64,000 nt of DNA, taken from an uncultured Lachnospiraceae bacterium (lineage in GTDB: Bacteria > Bacillota > Clostridia > Lachnospirales > Lachnospiraceae). The stretch's first letter is position 1. Each line of letters starts with the position of its first letter. Location of the stretch: the NCBI GenBank assembly GCA_948794795.1, contig CAQGLR010000018.1:19037-83036 (forward strand), in the 5' to 3' direction. The translations under genes were made by a program, and so were the position numbers. This document shows, piece by piece, positions 44,744-53,617 of this stretch. The notes below the pieces were generated by a model that saw only the letters and a program-made list of their open reading frames with translations, had not been told where the DNA came from and did no database searches.

Positions 44744-44772
44744 TTGCTTTTTAGTTAGTTGTGTTATATAAT
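44744..44772 (+). promoter_or_regulatory. Sigma-A promoter of glgP
   Basis: TTGCTT (44744-44749), exactly 17 bp, TATAAT (44767-44772); start codon 47 bp downstream. Confidence 0.75.
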
Positions 44773-44818
44773 ATTAGTGTTATGCGTTGTAGATATGTCA
44801 GCATTAGGAGGAAATTAG

Positions 44819-47275
44819 ATGAAGGAATTAAACAAGGACGAGTTTAAAAAAGAAGTTGAGGACTATGTGAAGGTACTTTTCCGTAAGTCAATAGAAGAAG
44901 CTGATAAGCAGCAGATTTTCCAGGCAGTTTCTTATGCTGTAAAGGATTTTATTGTAGACCAGTGGATGGCTACACATAAGACATATGAAGAACAGGATGC
45001 AAAGACAGTTTACTATCTGTCAATGGAGTTTCTTACTGGAAGGGCTTTAGGAAATATTATAATTAATTTAAAAGGAAACAAGGCAATTAAGGAAGCCATA
45101 GAAGAAATGGGAATGGATCTTGATGTAATTGAGGACCAGGAGCCTGACGCAGCTCTTGGTAACGGTGGTCTTGGAAGGCTTGCAGCATGTTTCCTTGATT
45201 CTCTCTCAACTCTTGGATATCCAGCATATGGGTGTGGAATACGTTACAAATATGGTATGTTTAAACAGGTTATCCAGGATGGATACCAGGTTGAAAGACC
45301 TGATGACTGGCTTAAGGATGGAAATCCTTTTGAAATTAAAAGACCTGAATATGCAGTTGAAGTAAAGTTTGGTGGTTATGTGGCAATCCGCAAGGATGAG
45401 AGCGGACGTGACAAGTTTGTACAAGAGAATTACCAGTTAGTCAGGGCTGTTCCTTATGACCTGCCAATAGTTGGTTACAACAATAATGTTGTAAACACTT
45501 TGCGTATATGGGATGCGGAAGCGGTTGACACATTTAACCTGGATTCATTTGACAAAGGTGATTACCAGAAGGCTGTTGAACAACAGAATCTTGCACGTAC
45601 AATATGTGAAGTGCTTTATCCGAATGACAACCATATTGCAGGTAAGGAACTCAGGCTGAAACAGCAGTATTTCTTTGTATCTGCAAGTGTACAGAGGGCA
45701 GTGCTTAAATATATGGAGAAACATGATGATATCCATAAGATACATGAAAAGGTATGTTTCCAGCTTAATGATACACATCCAACAGTAGCAGTAGCAGAGT
45801 TTATGCGTATATTAATGGATGATTATAATTTGTCATGGGACGAGGCATGGGATGTTACTACTAAGACATGTGCATACACTAACCATACAATAATGTCAGA
45901 AGCATTGGAAAAATGGCCTTTGGAATTATTCTCAAGGCTGCTTCCAAGGATTTACCAGATTATAGAGGAGATTAACCGCAGGTTTATTGTAAAAATACAG
46001 GCAGCGTATCCAGATGACTACAGTAAAGTTGAGAAGATGGCAATTATTTATGATGGACAGGTTAAAATGGCTCATCTTGCGATTGTAGCAGGTTTTTCTG
46101 TAAATGGTGTGGCAAGGCTCCATACAGAAATTCTTAAAAACCAGGAACTTAAGGATTTCTACCAGATGATGCCAGAGAAGTTTAATAATAAAACTAATGG
46201 TATTACACAAAGAAGGTTCCTGCTTCATGGAAATCCTCTTCTTGCTTCATGGGTTACAAGAAAGATTGGTGATGAGTGGATAGTAGACCTTGGCCATATA
46301 AATGAATTATCAGCATATGTTGATGATGAGCTTAGCCAGAAAGAATTTATGAATATTAAATACCAGAATAAGATAAGGCTTGCAAAATATATTAAAGAAC
46401 ATAATGGAATTGAGATTAACCCACGTTCGATATATGATGTACAAGTTAAGCGCCTGCATGAATACAAGCGCCAGCTGCTTAATATCCTTCATGTAATGTA
46501 TCTTTATAATGAACTTAAGAAGAATCCAGATATGGATTTCTATCCAAGAACATTTATATTTGGCGCAAAGGCATCTGCAGGTTACAGGCGTGCTAAATCT
46601 ATAATTAAACTTATAAATAGTGTTGCTGATGTTGTAAATAATGACAAAGGCATTAATGATAAAATTAAAGTTGTGTTTATTGAGAACTACCGTGTGTCAA
46701 ACGCAGAAATGATTTTTGCTGCTGCAGATGTATCAGAGCAGATTTCTACTGCAAGTAAGGAAGCATCTGGGACAGGTAATATGAAATTTATGCTTAATGG
46801 TGCACTTACCCTTGGAACTATGGATGGTGCAAATGTTGAGATTGTAGAAGAAGTCGGGGAAGAGAATGCATTTATATTTGGGCTTTCTTCGGATGAGGTA
46901 ATTGCATTTGAACACAATGGACAGTATAACCCAAGGGAAATTTATAATACAGATTCAGAGATAAGGGCAGTCCTTACACAGCTTGTAGATGGGACATATG
47001 CTATGGGCAATCCAGAAGAGTTCCGTGAAATATATAATTCACTTCTTGATGGTACAGATGGACGTGCAGATATGTATTTTATACTTAAAGATTTCCGTTC
47101 ATATGCGGAAGCCCAGAAAAAGGTTGAAACAGCTTACCGCAATACAACTGGATGGGCACGTTCAGCTATGCTAAATGTAGCTAAATGCGGGAAATTCTCA
47201 TCAGACAGGACTATTGAGGAGTATGCAAAAGATATCTGGCATTTAACAAAAGTTAAAGTTGAAATGCAGGATTAA
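44819..47275 (+). CDS. glgP: Glycogen/starch/maltodextrin phosphorylase
   Basis: 818 residues, family length. PLP-dependent GT35 enzyme releasing glucose-1-phosphate from alpha-1,4-glucans in cytosol. Motifs: DAALGNGGLGRLAACFLDS near residue 110, QLNDTHPTVAVAEFMR, RRFLLHGNP, and the PLP-lysine block EASGTGNMKFMLNGAL followed by GTMDGANVEI. Start follows AGGAGGAAATTAG with a good promoter. No other glg genes adjoin, so it is a single-gene unit, followed by a hairpin. Confidence 0.97.
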   Translation: MKELNKDEFKKEVEDYVKVLFRKSIEEADKQQIFQAVSYAVKDFIVDQWMATHKTYEEQDAKTVYYLSMEFLTGRALGNIIINLKGNKAIKEAIEEMGMDLDVIEDQEPDAALGNGGLGRLAACFLDSLSTLGYPAYGCGIRYKYGMFKQVIQDGYQVERPDDWLKDGNPFEIKRPEYAVEVKFGGYVAIRKDESGRDKFVQENYQLVRAVPYDLPIVGYNNNVVNTLRIWDAEAVDTFNLDSFDKGDYQKAVEQQNLARTICEVLYPNDNHIAGKELRLKQQYFFVSASVQRAVLKYMEKHDDIHKIHEKVCFQLNDTHPTVAVAEFMRILMDDYNLSWDEAWDVTTKTCAYTNHTIMSEALEKWPLELFSRLLPRIYQIIEEINRRFIVKIQAAYPDDYSKVEKMAIIYDGQVKMAHLAIVAGFSVNGVARLHTEILKNQELKDFYQMMPEKFNNKTNGITQRRFLLHGNPLLASWVTRKIGDEWIVDLGHINELSAYVDDELSQKEFMNIKYQNKIRLAKYIKEHNGIEINPRSIYDVQVKRLHEYKRQLLNILHVMYLYNELKKNPDMDFYPRTFIFGAKASAGYRRAKSIIKLINSVADVVNNDKGINDKIKVVFIENYRVSNAEMIFAAADVSEQISTASKEASGTGNMKFMLNGALTLGTMDGANVEIVEEVGEENAFIFGLSSDEVIAFEHNGQYNPREIYNTDSEIRAVLTQLVDGTYAMGNPEEFREIYNSLLDGTDGRADMYFILKDFRSYAEAQKKVETAYRNTTGWARSAMLNVAKCGKFSSDRTIEEYAKDIWHLTKVKVEMQD

Positions 47276-47302
47276 TTTTAAAATAAAAATTAAGGAAAAT
47301 TT

Positions 47303-47352
47303 AAGAGTGTGCTGCATATAATTATGATATTGTTATATGTGGCACACTCTTG
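47303..47352 (+). terminator. Hairpin after glgP
   Basis: AAGAGTGTG with CACACTCTT, extended by TGCATATA/TATATGTG; only a short T-rich tail follows, so termination may be weak. Confidence 0.5.
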
Positions 47353-47466
47353 CCTTATATCAGATGCAGGACTGCTTATAATAAGCAGTTAATAAAGGCA
47401 TCAATATCAAAGCTATATACAGACAGTCTGTAAGTGGTTTTATCCTGGTTAAGAAAGGAGAAGATA

Positions 47467-48480
47467 ATGAAGACGAAACAAATTATAGGGATAATAATAA
47501 CTGGCATAGTTATAATAGCAGTAGGAGTAACTGGGGCGTTTACTAATATGGTAAGTAATAAAATCAAGGAAACCCAGGCGCAGACAAGTAAAAGTATATT
47601 TAGTGAAATATTATCATCCAGTACCAATACTATTGCTGACCTGCCGTCAGGTAATTTTATAGGGGTTTTAAATATTGAAGGGACTATAGGTGCAAGTACA
47701 GCTGGAAGCTGGTCTTCTTCGGTATATAACCATGATTTATATATGGACTACATTGACCAGATGATTGAGGCAGATAATAACAAAGGTATATTTTTATATG
47801 TTGACAGTCCAGGAGGGGCAGTTTACCAGAGTGATGAGATGTATCTTAAACTTATGGAATATAAAGAGAAAACTAAACGTCCTATATGGGCATATTTTGC
47901 GGGGGAAGCTTGTTCCGGAGGATATTACATATCGATGGCGGCGGACAAAATCTACGCAAACAGGAATTGCTGGACAGGTTCCATCGGTGTAATTATTTCC
48001 CTGGTAAATTGTAAAAAGCTTTATGATAAGCTTGGAATAAAGGAAATTGATATAACAAGTGCTGAAAATAAATCAATGGGTTCAGCAGGTCTTGATATGA
48101 CTGATGAACAGTATAAAATATTCCAAAGCCTTGTGGATGAGGCATATGACCAGTTTGTAGATATTGTATGTACTGGGCGTGGCATGGATGATGAAACTGT
48201 GCGTGAAATAGCTGATGGAAGGATTTACTCAGCAAAACAGGCTCTGGGAATTGGACTTATTGATGAGATAGGACTGCTTGAGGATGCTAAAATGGACTTT
48301 GTGGCAGCAGCTGGACTGCCTGATAATATAGAATTTTTTGCTCCTGATAACAGGCTGACAGGTTTTATGGGGAGGGTCTTTAGTGCTGCTGAAAAGCTTA
48401 TTCCAAAGTCTGATATAGACCTGGCAGAGGATATAATCCAGAATAAAGGAAATGGGGTGCTTATGTATTATGCAAAATAA
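47467..48480 (+). CDS. sppA: Signal peptide peptidase SppA
   Basis: 337 residues. N-terminal membrane anchor (about 6-25) and the S49 fold. Degrades leftover signal peptides on the outer membrane face. Nucleophile Ser in GEACSGGYYISMAADKIY (about residue 153), the Lys general base expected later (around NCKKLYDKLG); VDSPGGAV and GRIYSAKQALGIGLIDEIG are family blocks. Start ATG 47467 follows AAAGGAG; ATG 47434 is unsupported. Overlaps the RDD gene by 11 bp. Confidence 0.9.
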   Translation: MKTKQIIGIIITGIVIIAVGVTGAFTNMVSNKIKETQAQTSKSIFSEILSSSTNTIADLPSGNFIGVLNIEGTIGASTAGSWSSSVYNHDLYMDYIDQMIEADNNKGIFLYVDSPGGAVYQSDEMYLKLMEYKEKTKRPIWAYFAGEACSGGYYISMAADKIYANRNCWTGSIGVIISLVNCKKLYDKLGIKEIDITSAENKSMGSAGLDMTDEQYKIFQSLVDEAYDQFVDIVCTGRGMDDETVREIADGRIYSAKQALGIGLIDEIGLLEDAKMDFVAAAGLPDNIEFFAPDNRLTGFMGRVFSAAEKLIPKSDIDLAEDIIQNKGNGVLMYYAK

Positions 48481-49039
48481 GACAGATAATCTGGTATATG
48501 CCGGCTTTTTTGTCCGTTTTGCGGCATATCTGGCAGATATGGTGATAGTATCAGCTGCTTTGCTTTTTGTGCGCCTGCCTGTCTGGTTTACAGGAATTAT
48601 AAATCCAGGCAATTTTCTGTTAAGAGATTTTATCTTTAAATATTCTGTTGCTGATATTTTATTTTATGTGTTGTCATCAGCATATTTTATTCTTTTGACA
48701 TATTTTACAGGCGCAACTCTGGGTAAAAGGCTTTTTAATATAAAGGTTATAAGTGCAGAAGAACGAAGATATACATTCTTTGAAGTAGTATTCCGTGAAA
48801 CTGTTGGAAGGTTTCTTGCAAAGATTATATTATGTGCTGGGTATATTATGGTGGGTCTGGATAAACAAAAAAGAGGACTGCATGACATGCTTAGTGATAC
48901 TTGCGTTGTATATTGCCATGAGAGAAGGGTTTATGTGGCTCCGCCTGTATATTATAAAAGTATTAATACAGGCAGACAAGATGTTTATGGTGGAAATACG
49001 ATGCAGCAGGATAATACAGTAAATTCCAATAGTGACTAA
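48470..49039 (+). CDS. RDD family membrane protein
   Basis: 189 residues. The RDD core is seen in AGFFVRFAAYLADMVIVSAA (Arg and Asp conserved) with three to four membrane helices, GATLGKRLFNIKV and KKRGLHDMLSDTCVV. RDD proteins are often found next to SppA or used as minor transport/ion proteins; role unknown. Start ATG 48470 overlaps the end of sppA, implying coupling. A strong terminator follows. Confidence 0.85.
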   Translation: MQNKTDNLVYAGFFVRFAAYLADMVIVSAALLFVRLPVWFTGIINPGNFLLRDFIFKYSVADILFYVLSSAYFILLTYFTGATLGKRLFNIKVISAEERRYTFFEVVFRETVGRFLAKIILCAGYIMVGLDKQKRGLHDMLSDTCVVYCHERRVYVAPPVYYKSINTGRQDVYGGNTMQQDNTVNSNSD

Positions 49040-49098
49040 AAGAAAAATAAAAATGAATAAAAGAGAAATATCTGTTAAGAATATTAGCAGATACTATC

Positions 49099-49135
49099 AC
49101 AGCATCCTGGTACGTATCGGGGTGCTGTTTTTTTC
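49099..49135 (+). terminator. Terminator after the sppA-RDD operon
   Basis: ACAGCATCC pairs with GGGTGCTGT, followed by seven T. Confidence 0.88.
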
Positions 49136-49173
49136 TAAATAAGAGAAAAAGTAATAAGAATGGAGGAAAATGT

Positions 49174-50112
49174 ATGTTTGATGAGGAGAAAGAGTCACTT
49201 TGGAAGAAAAAAGGGTTTTATTTATCAGTATGTACAGCCCTTATATGTGTACTTGCATTAGGAACAGTGTACTACAAGATGAATTACCAGAAGGATAATG
49301 GCAAAAACCTTTTTGCAGATTCTGCTACAGCTGCACCTGCACCTGGCAAAACAGACAATGTTACAGGGGGGTCTGCTATTAACGGAAGTACAAGCAAAAC
49401 AGCAGAGAATGATAGTAAAGAAGCAAGTGTAAATATGTCACAAAGCAATATAGCAGGTAAAGAATCTGGCAGTGAAGGTGCAAAGAAGGGTGATACAGCT
49501 AAAGGAAGTACCAAAACAGGCAAAATATCTAAAAAACCTGTTGCAAATACAACTGCAAAGCCAAAAGAAACATCTGGTACTGCATCAAATAATAAAGGAA
49601 AAGAAGATAAAGATAAAAACAGTGCCAAAGGCAGTAATAAAAAGGCTGGCAGCAAAAGTTCAGTTGCTACTATGTCAGAAACAGGCATTAAAGATAAATT
49701 TGATATTGAAAAAGGGCTGCTTTGGCCTGTAAGCGGGGACGTAATATTAAAATACAGCATGAGTAATACTGTTTATTTTAAAACCCTTGCACAATATAAG
49801 TGTAATCCTGCTATTGTCATATCATCAGAAGAAGGGACAAAGGTAAAGGCAGCAGCAGATGGCACTGTTACTAAAGTGTCAGAGTCAGATGAGATTGGAA
49901 ATACTATAACAGTTGATATAGGAAGCGGATATACTGTGACTTATGGACAGCTTAAGGATGTAGCTGTTAAAGAAGGCCAGGCTGTTAAAGAAGGTGATGT
50001 AATTGCAAAGATTGCAAAACCTACAAAATATTACAGCCAGGAGGGAAGTAATTTGTATCTCCAGGTAATGGAAAAGGAAAATTCTGTTGACCCGTTATTG
50101 TTATTAAGATAA
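49174..50112 (+). CDS. SpoIIQ-like protein with degenerate LytM/M23 domain
   Basis: 312 residues. One N-terminal membrane helix (about 14-33), a long Ser/Thr/Lys/Gly linker (about 45-170) and a C-terminal LytM fold. Alignment by eye with M23 peptidases shows ligands missing: HxGxD reads NPAIVI, GHL reads GQL, and HLHF reads LYLQ. It is thus probably a structural protein, like SpoIIQ, which bridges forespore and mother cell membranes during engulfment; some other inactive M23 role remains possible. Start follows GGAGG. Confidence 0.72.
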   Translation: MFDEEKESLWKKKGFYLSVCTALICVLALGTVYYKMNYQKDNGKNLFADSATAAPAPGKTDNVTGGSAINGSTSKTAENDSKEASVNMSQSNIAGKESGSEGAKKGDTAKGSTKTGKISKKPVANTTAKPKETSGTASNNKGKEDKDKNSAKGSNKKAGSKSSVATMSETGIKDKFDIEKGLLWPVSGDVILKYSMSNTVYFKTLAQYKCNPAIVISSEEGTKVKAAADGTVTKVSESDEIGNTITVDIGSGYTVTYGQLKDVAVKEGQAVKEGDVIAKIAKPTKYYSQEGSNLYLQVMEKENSVDPLLLLR

Positions 50113-50135
50113 AATTCTGGCTAATAAGTTTCTGG

Positions 50136-50178
50136 CTAAACAGCATTGCGGAATAAGTGGTGCTGTTTAGTCTTTTTA
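50136..50178 (+). terminator. Terminator after the SpoIIQ-like gene
   Basis: CTAAACAGCA pairs perfectly with TGCTGTTTAG, followed by TCTTTTT. Confidence 0.88.
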
Positions 50179-50244
50179 ATAATAAAACCGCATCCGTTTC
50201 ATAAAATTTGGGCTTTCCTATTTTTTAGCACATACATATTTTGA

Positions 50245-50334
50245 CTCTGGCCATTCCAGAATTTTACCAACAGAAAACCATGTTGCACATGGCTTTGCCC
50301 GCATTCTGCCTGGATGCAATGTTATTTAGTTAAG
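50245..50334 (+). repeat. Family-1 palindromic element, partial copy D1
   Basis: Left end CTCTGGCCATTCCAGAATTT then a hairpin (CCATGT TGC ACATGG) like that in copy B, then GCCTGGATGCAATG and TTTAGTTAAG. No right end. The TTTAGTTAAG flank also occurs at the end of copy F. Confidence 0.65.
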
Positions 50335-50397
50335 GGTATCCTTTGTAAATGATGGACTTATGGATGTTTAAAAATTAAATATTTATAAGTTGTGTAT

Positions 50398-50579
50398 CTC
50401 TGGCAATTCCAAAGTTTTACCAACAGCAGCCGCTTGCGCTTGGATGGGATGCGCAGTGGTGCATAAAGCCTCAAATGCTTAATAGAAACAAAAGTTTCTA
50501 TTAAGCATTGAGAACAAGGCTTAAGCACCAGCGCCCCCAAACAGCTGCTTTATGGTAAAACATTTGGAATTTGCCAGAG
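50398..50579 (+). repeat. Family-1 palindromic element, full copy D2
   Basis: Ends CTCTGGCAATTCCAAAGTTT and CATTTGGAATTTGCCAGAG. Arms as in copy A. The central stem-loop is unique: AATGCTTAATAGAAAC and GTTTCTATTAAGCATT form a perfect 16-bp stem. Flanks (GTTTAAAAATTAAAT and TTTTAATTTTCAAAC) extend the inversion. Confidence 0.88.
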
Positions 50580-50769
50580 TAATATAATCTTTGTGGGATT
50601 TTAATTTTCAAACATTAATAAGTCCTTTAATTTATTAGGTTTTGCTTAACTAAATGACATGATGCCGGGGTCAAAAGCTTTTTTATACCAAATTGTATAC
50701 AATATATAGTGGTTTGATTATATTTTTGCTACATAATATAGGCACCTTTTGAGTAGAAATAACATTTTG

Positions 50770-50866
50770 CCCCCAACATCATGACATTGTGCTTGGATGG
50801 GATGTGCAATGGTGCATAAAGCTCTCATAATGCTGTCTTATGGTAAAACATTTGGAACTTGCCAGA
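50770..50866 (+). repeat. Family-1 palindromic element, degenerate copy E
   Basis: Contains GCTTGGATGGGATGTGCAAT, GGTGCATAAAGC and the right end GGTAAAACATTTGGAACTTGCC. The left end is not recognisable, though CCCCAACATCATGACATT is inverted relative to 50652-50670. The gap 50867-51185 shows no gene; ACATATG ATTTG CATATGT at 51145-51163 is a possible operator for the next gene. Confidence 0.6.
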
Positions 50867-51185
50867 ACAATATAATCTTTGTGTTACAAAAAAATGGGGA
50901 AACTGTCTGTTTACATAAAGGTGGATAATAAAAATTATTGAAATTTATGAAATAGACGTGATAATAGAATAAATCCTGCTTTCCATGCTTACAAATATAT
51001 GATATAATTATATGAAAGGTGAAATATGGCTGTTCTTATGCCAGATTCTATTTTTATAATATTATTAAATAATGTGTTGTATGCATATATCTGTTTATAA
51101 CTATGGCAGGTATTATTAAATATTTTTGGAAATGCCATCAGGATACATATGATTTGCATATGTTACACATAGGAATGGAGGGAAT

Positions 51186-51866
51186 ATGAAATACAGGATT
51201 GTTGGAAGTACTATGCCAGCAGTAGAGGTAGTCTTTGATGCGCCAGGGGAGTCTATGTATACCCAGTCAGGCGGAATGGCGTGGATGTCTGAAGGAATAG
51301 AAATGAATACAAATACTAATGGAGGTCTTTTGAAAGGCGTTGGAAGGATGTTTGCTGGTGAATCATTATTTATGGCAAACTATACAGCTGTAAGGCCAGG
51401 GGCATCTATTGCATTTGCATCTACTGTAGCAGGTGAAATACTTCCTATAAACATAGGGGAAACTAATGGGTTAATATGCCAGAAAGGTGCTTTCCTCTGT
51501 GCAGAACCAGGAGTTAATTTATCAATTACTTTTACTAAAAAGTTTTCTGCTGGTTTCTTTGGCGGTGAAGGTTTTATACTTCAGGATATCACAGGAAATG
51601 GAATGGTATTTTTAGAAATAGATGGTGATAAAGTTATAAAAGACCTTGCTCCAGGCGAAGTCCTTAAGGTTGACACAGGAAATGTAGTAGGCTTTGATAA
51701 AAGTGTTACATATGAAATTGAAACTGTAAAGGGAATGAAAAATATATTCTTTGGTGGTGAAGGGCTTTTCCTCACTAAACTTATTGGACCAGGAAGGGTT
51801 ATTCTCCAGACACAGAACTTCAATGAATTTGCAGGAAGGATTGCAAGAATGATTCCTTCAAGATAG
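51186..51866 (+). CDS. TIGR00266/AIM24 family protein
   Basis: 226 residues, cytosolic. Beta-rich repeat protein of the AIM24 family: the N-terminus (VEVVFDAPGESMYTQSGGMA), GVGRMFAGESLFMANY and the Gly-rich block KKFSAGFFGGEGFILQDITG, repeated as NIFFGGEGLFLTKLIGPG, are characteristic. Family function is unknown, in bacteria linked to nothing definite. Ribosome site GGAGGG. A REP-like palindrome follows 24 bp after the stop. Confidence 0.9.
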   Translation: MKYRIVGSTMPAVEVVFDAPGESMYTQSGGMAWMSEGIEMNTNTNGGLLKGVGRMFAGESLFMANYTAVRPGASIAFASTVAGEILPINIGETNGLICQKGAFLCAEPGVNLSITFTKKFSAGFFGGEGFILQDITGNGMVFLEIDGDKVIKDLAPGEVLKVDTGNVVGFDKSVTYEIETVKGMKNIFFGGEGLFLTKLIGPGRVILQTQNFNEFAGRIARMIPSR

Positions 51867-51889
51867 AATGATATATATAGCTAATAATT

Positions 51890-51969
51890 TAACCTCATTA
51901 AGTAAGCCCTTTAAAATACACGCTTCTTAAGCGGTGGGTTTGATTTACCAGGGCTTACTTAGTCTGGCA
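51890..51969 (+). repeat. Family-3 REP-like palindrome, copy 2
   Basis: Near-identical reverse complement of 21211-21291. AAGTAAGCCCT and AGGGCTTACTT close an outer stem; CGCTTCTTAAGCG lies inside. May also serve as terminator for the AIM24-family gene. Confidence 0.75.
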
Positions 51970-52155
51970 GCAAGCTCCTGCCAGACTGCCGCAAAGCGGC
52001 TATGAGGTTGGTTTGTTATTGGGCAAGTAGCCAATGCCTGCTTGCAGGCATTGCGGATTGCGAATATCCGATTGACAAGGCTATAAGAGCGTATAAGAAC
52101 AAAAATCTAAAAAATGGCGGAACTTAAAAAAATTTTGAGTTTCTCCATTTTTTAA
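51961..52155 (+). other. Cluster of stem-loops, possible structured RNA or repeat composite
   Basis: Four hairpins in series: AGTCTGGCAG/CTGCCAGACT (51961-51987), GCCGC/GCGGC (51988-52000), CAATGCCTG/CAGGCATTG (52032-52053), CGGAT/ATCCG (52054-52070), then an imperfect AT-rich one made of AAAAAATGGCGGAACTT and GAGTTTCTCCATTTTTT (52110-52154), which resembles the outer flanks of family-1 copy B. No known RNA family recognised. Confidence 0.45.
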
Positions 52156-52266
52156 GTCCCTTTTATATCTAAGTGTGTTATAATAATTTCTATAGAACAA
52201 TTTAGAAAAATATAAGCTAAAATTTGTAATTGATAACCTTATTCAAAATGAAACGAGGACAAGAAG

Positions 52267-52725
52267 ATGGCAAAACAAAACCGGCTGATTTTATGGGGAT
52301 GGTTCAGTTCAGAAATTGTCAAAAATAAACTAATACCAGATATGGAAAAAAACATTATGCAATATGGCATGACTTTCCCTATTGCCTGTGAAATATTTCA
52401 AAAAAATAAATGTGCAGTGAATAGTTTATATTTTCTTCACTCCTATGCGGAATGTGATATACCAATAGGACAGAAATACACAAAAATAGCATTAATGGAA
52501 AATTATGAAATAATAACAAATTCAATTCAAACTTGTCATTCAGAGGTTATATGTTTTTTTACCTGCAATCCTAAGATGCAGCCTTCAGAATACGCAATGC
52601 GAGGACATCACGAGAGCAGCTTAATACAATTTGGGCATGGGATTCCACAAATTATTTATAATGAATTATCGGAGATAACCAAACTACCTTTTCATCCAGC
52701 AAAAAAACAAATATGTCTTTATTAG
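52267..52725 (+). CDS. Orphan protein of unknown function
   Basis: 152 residues, no membrane segment or signal. Not recognised. It has clustered Cys/His residues (residues 84-115 around CHSEVICFFTCN and RGHHES) that could bind metal, though without a standard spacing. It is alone, has a modest ribosome site (GAGGACAAG), sits between the stem-loop cluster and two family-1 repeats, and is somewhat more AT-rich than neighbours, consistent with a laterally acquired gene. Could also be a decaying remnant. Confidence 0.5.
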   Translation: MAKQNRLILWGWFSSEIVKNKLIPDMEKNIMQYGMTFPIACEIFQKNKCAVNSLYFLHSYAECDIPIGQKYTKIALMENYEIITNSIQTCHSEVICFFTCNPKMQPSEYAMRGHHESSLIQFGHGIPQIIYNELSEITKLPFHPAKKQICLY

Positions 52726-52800
52726 AATGAAATTAAGTAAATGACAACTCTAACACCCTATTTAAAAGGGAATTTTTTAAATTATAAAAAAACTATATTA

Positions 52801-52941
52801 CTCTGGCAAATTCCAAATATTTTACCAAAAGACAGCTGTTTAGGACCGCTGTTGCTTAAGCCCCGTATTAAATATTTCTGTGAAACATTTATGCTTTATG
52901 TACCACTGTGTATCCATCCAGGCACAATGTTATTTAGTTAA
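52801..52941 (-). repeat. Family-1 palindromic element, partial copy F
   Basis: Left end CTCTGGCAAATTCCAAATAT, GACAGCTGTTTAGGACCGCT, a decayed centre (AAATATTTCTGTGAAACATTT) and GTGTATCCATCCAGGCACAA; ends in TTTAGTTAAG without the right terminal repeat. Only 66 bp separate it from copy G. Confidence 0.75.
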
Positions 52942-53007
52942 GCAAAACCATAATAAATAAAGGGCTTATTGATGTTTGAAAATTAAATTTATACAAAGAT
53001 TATATTA

Positions 53008-53169
53008 CTCTGGCAAGTTCCAAATGTTTTACCAAAAGGCAGCTGTTTGGGGACGCTGGTGCTTAAGCCCCGTAAATGTTTCGCAGAAACATTGGGGCTT
53101 TATGCACCATTGCGTATCCCATCCAAGCGCAAGCGGGCTGCTGTTGGTAAAATTTTGGAATTGCCAGAG
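53008..53169 (-). repeat. Family-1 palindromic element, full copy G
   Basis: Ends CTCTGGCAAGTTCCAAATGT and TTTTGGAATTGCCAGAG. Same inner orientation as copy B. Centre: AAGCCCC...AATGTTTC GCA GAAACATT...GGGGCTT. Lies about 50 bp upstream of the trp promoter. Confidence 0.88.
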
Positions 53170-53220
53170 CCAAAATACTTGTGTATTAAAAAAATGGGTG
53201 AATTTAAATAAAAAAATGTC

Positions 53221-53248
53221 TTGACAAAGAGTTTCAAAAGTGTATACT
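53221..53248 (+). promoter_or_regulatory. Promoter of the trp operon
   Basis: Consensus TTGACA (53221-53226), 16-bp spacer, TATACT (53243-53248). Confidence 0.85.
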
Positions 53249-53282
53249 GTATACTACAGTTGAATATTAATTGTAAACCGTT

Positions 53283-53560
53283 GAGGTGGAGATAAAAATG
53301 AAAGATGTGCTTACAGAGAGCGGAGCATTGGTGGAAGCCCGCAGTAACAGTTCATTAAATGGACCACTGAGGGCATAGCCAAAGGGTTTTATAATATAAG
53401 CCTGAGTATTCTATGACGTGGAGGTATACGTTAGTTACCGGAGATATGTTAGTATTTCGCAAAGAGTATGGGAAACCATAAAACAGGGTGGTACCGCGGT
53501 TAAAAATAATCCGTCCCTGGCTATTATTATATAATAATAGCCAGGGGCTTTTTTGTTTTT
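53283..53560 (+). promoter_or_regulatory. T-box leader (tRNA-Trp sensing)
   Basis: Contains the T-box AGGGTGGTACCGCG (53485-53498) and, near the start, GAGAGCGGAGCATTGGTGGA typical of stem I. The likely specifier is TGG (53361-53363), followed by A, matching Trp and the downstream genes. Uncharged tRNA-Trp is expected to stabilise the antiterminator (T-box with CCGTCCCT) over the terminator. Confidence 0.93.
53515..53555 (+). terminator. T-box-controlled terminator
   Basis: CCCTGGCTATTATTAT and ATAATAATAGCCAGGG form a perfect stem followed by six T. Confidence 0.9.
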
Positions 53561-53617
53561 AAAGAAGCCAGGACTGTTTTATTATTTTGAAGATTTTCCA
53601 TAACAGGGAGGTGTCTT

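Noticed and set aside
52976..53224. Open frames within family-1 repeats (also at 15532, 50358 and 52741)
   Set aside because: They follow the palindromic repeat sequence and end in unrelated frames; no protein similarity.
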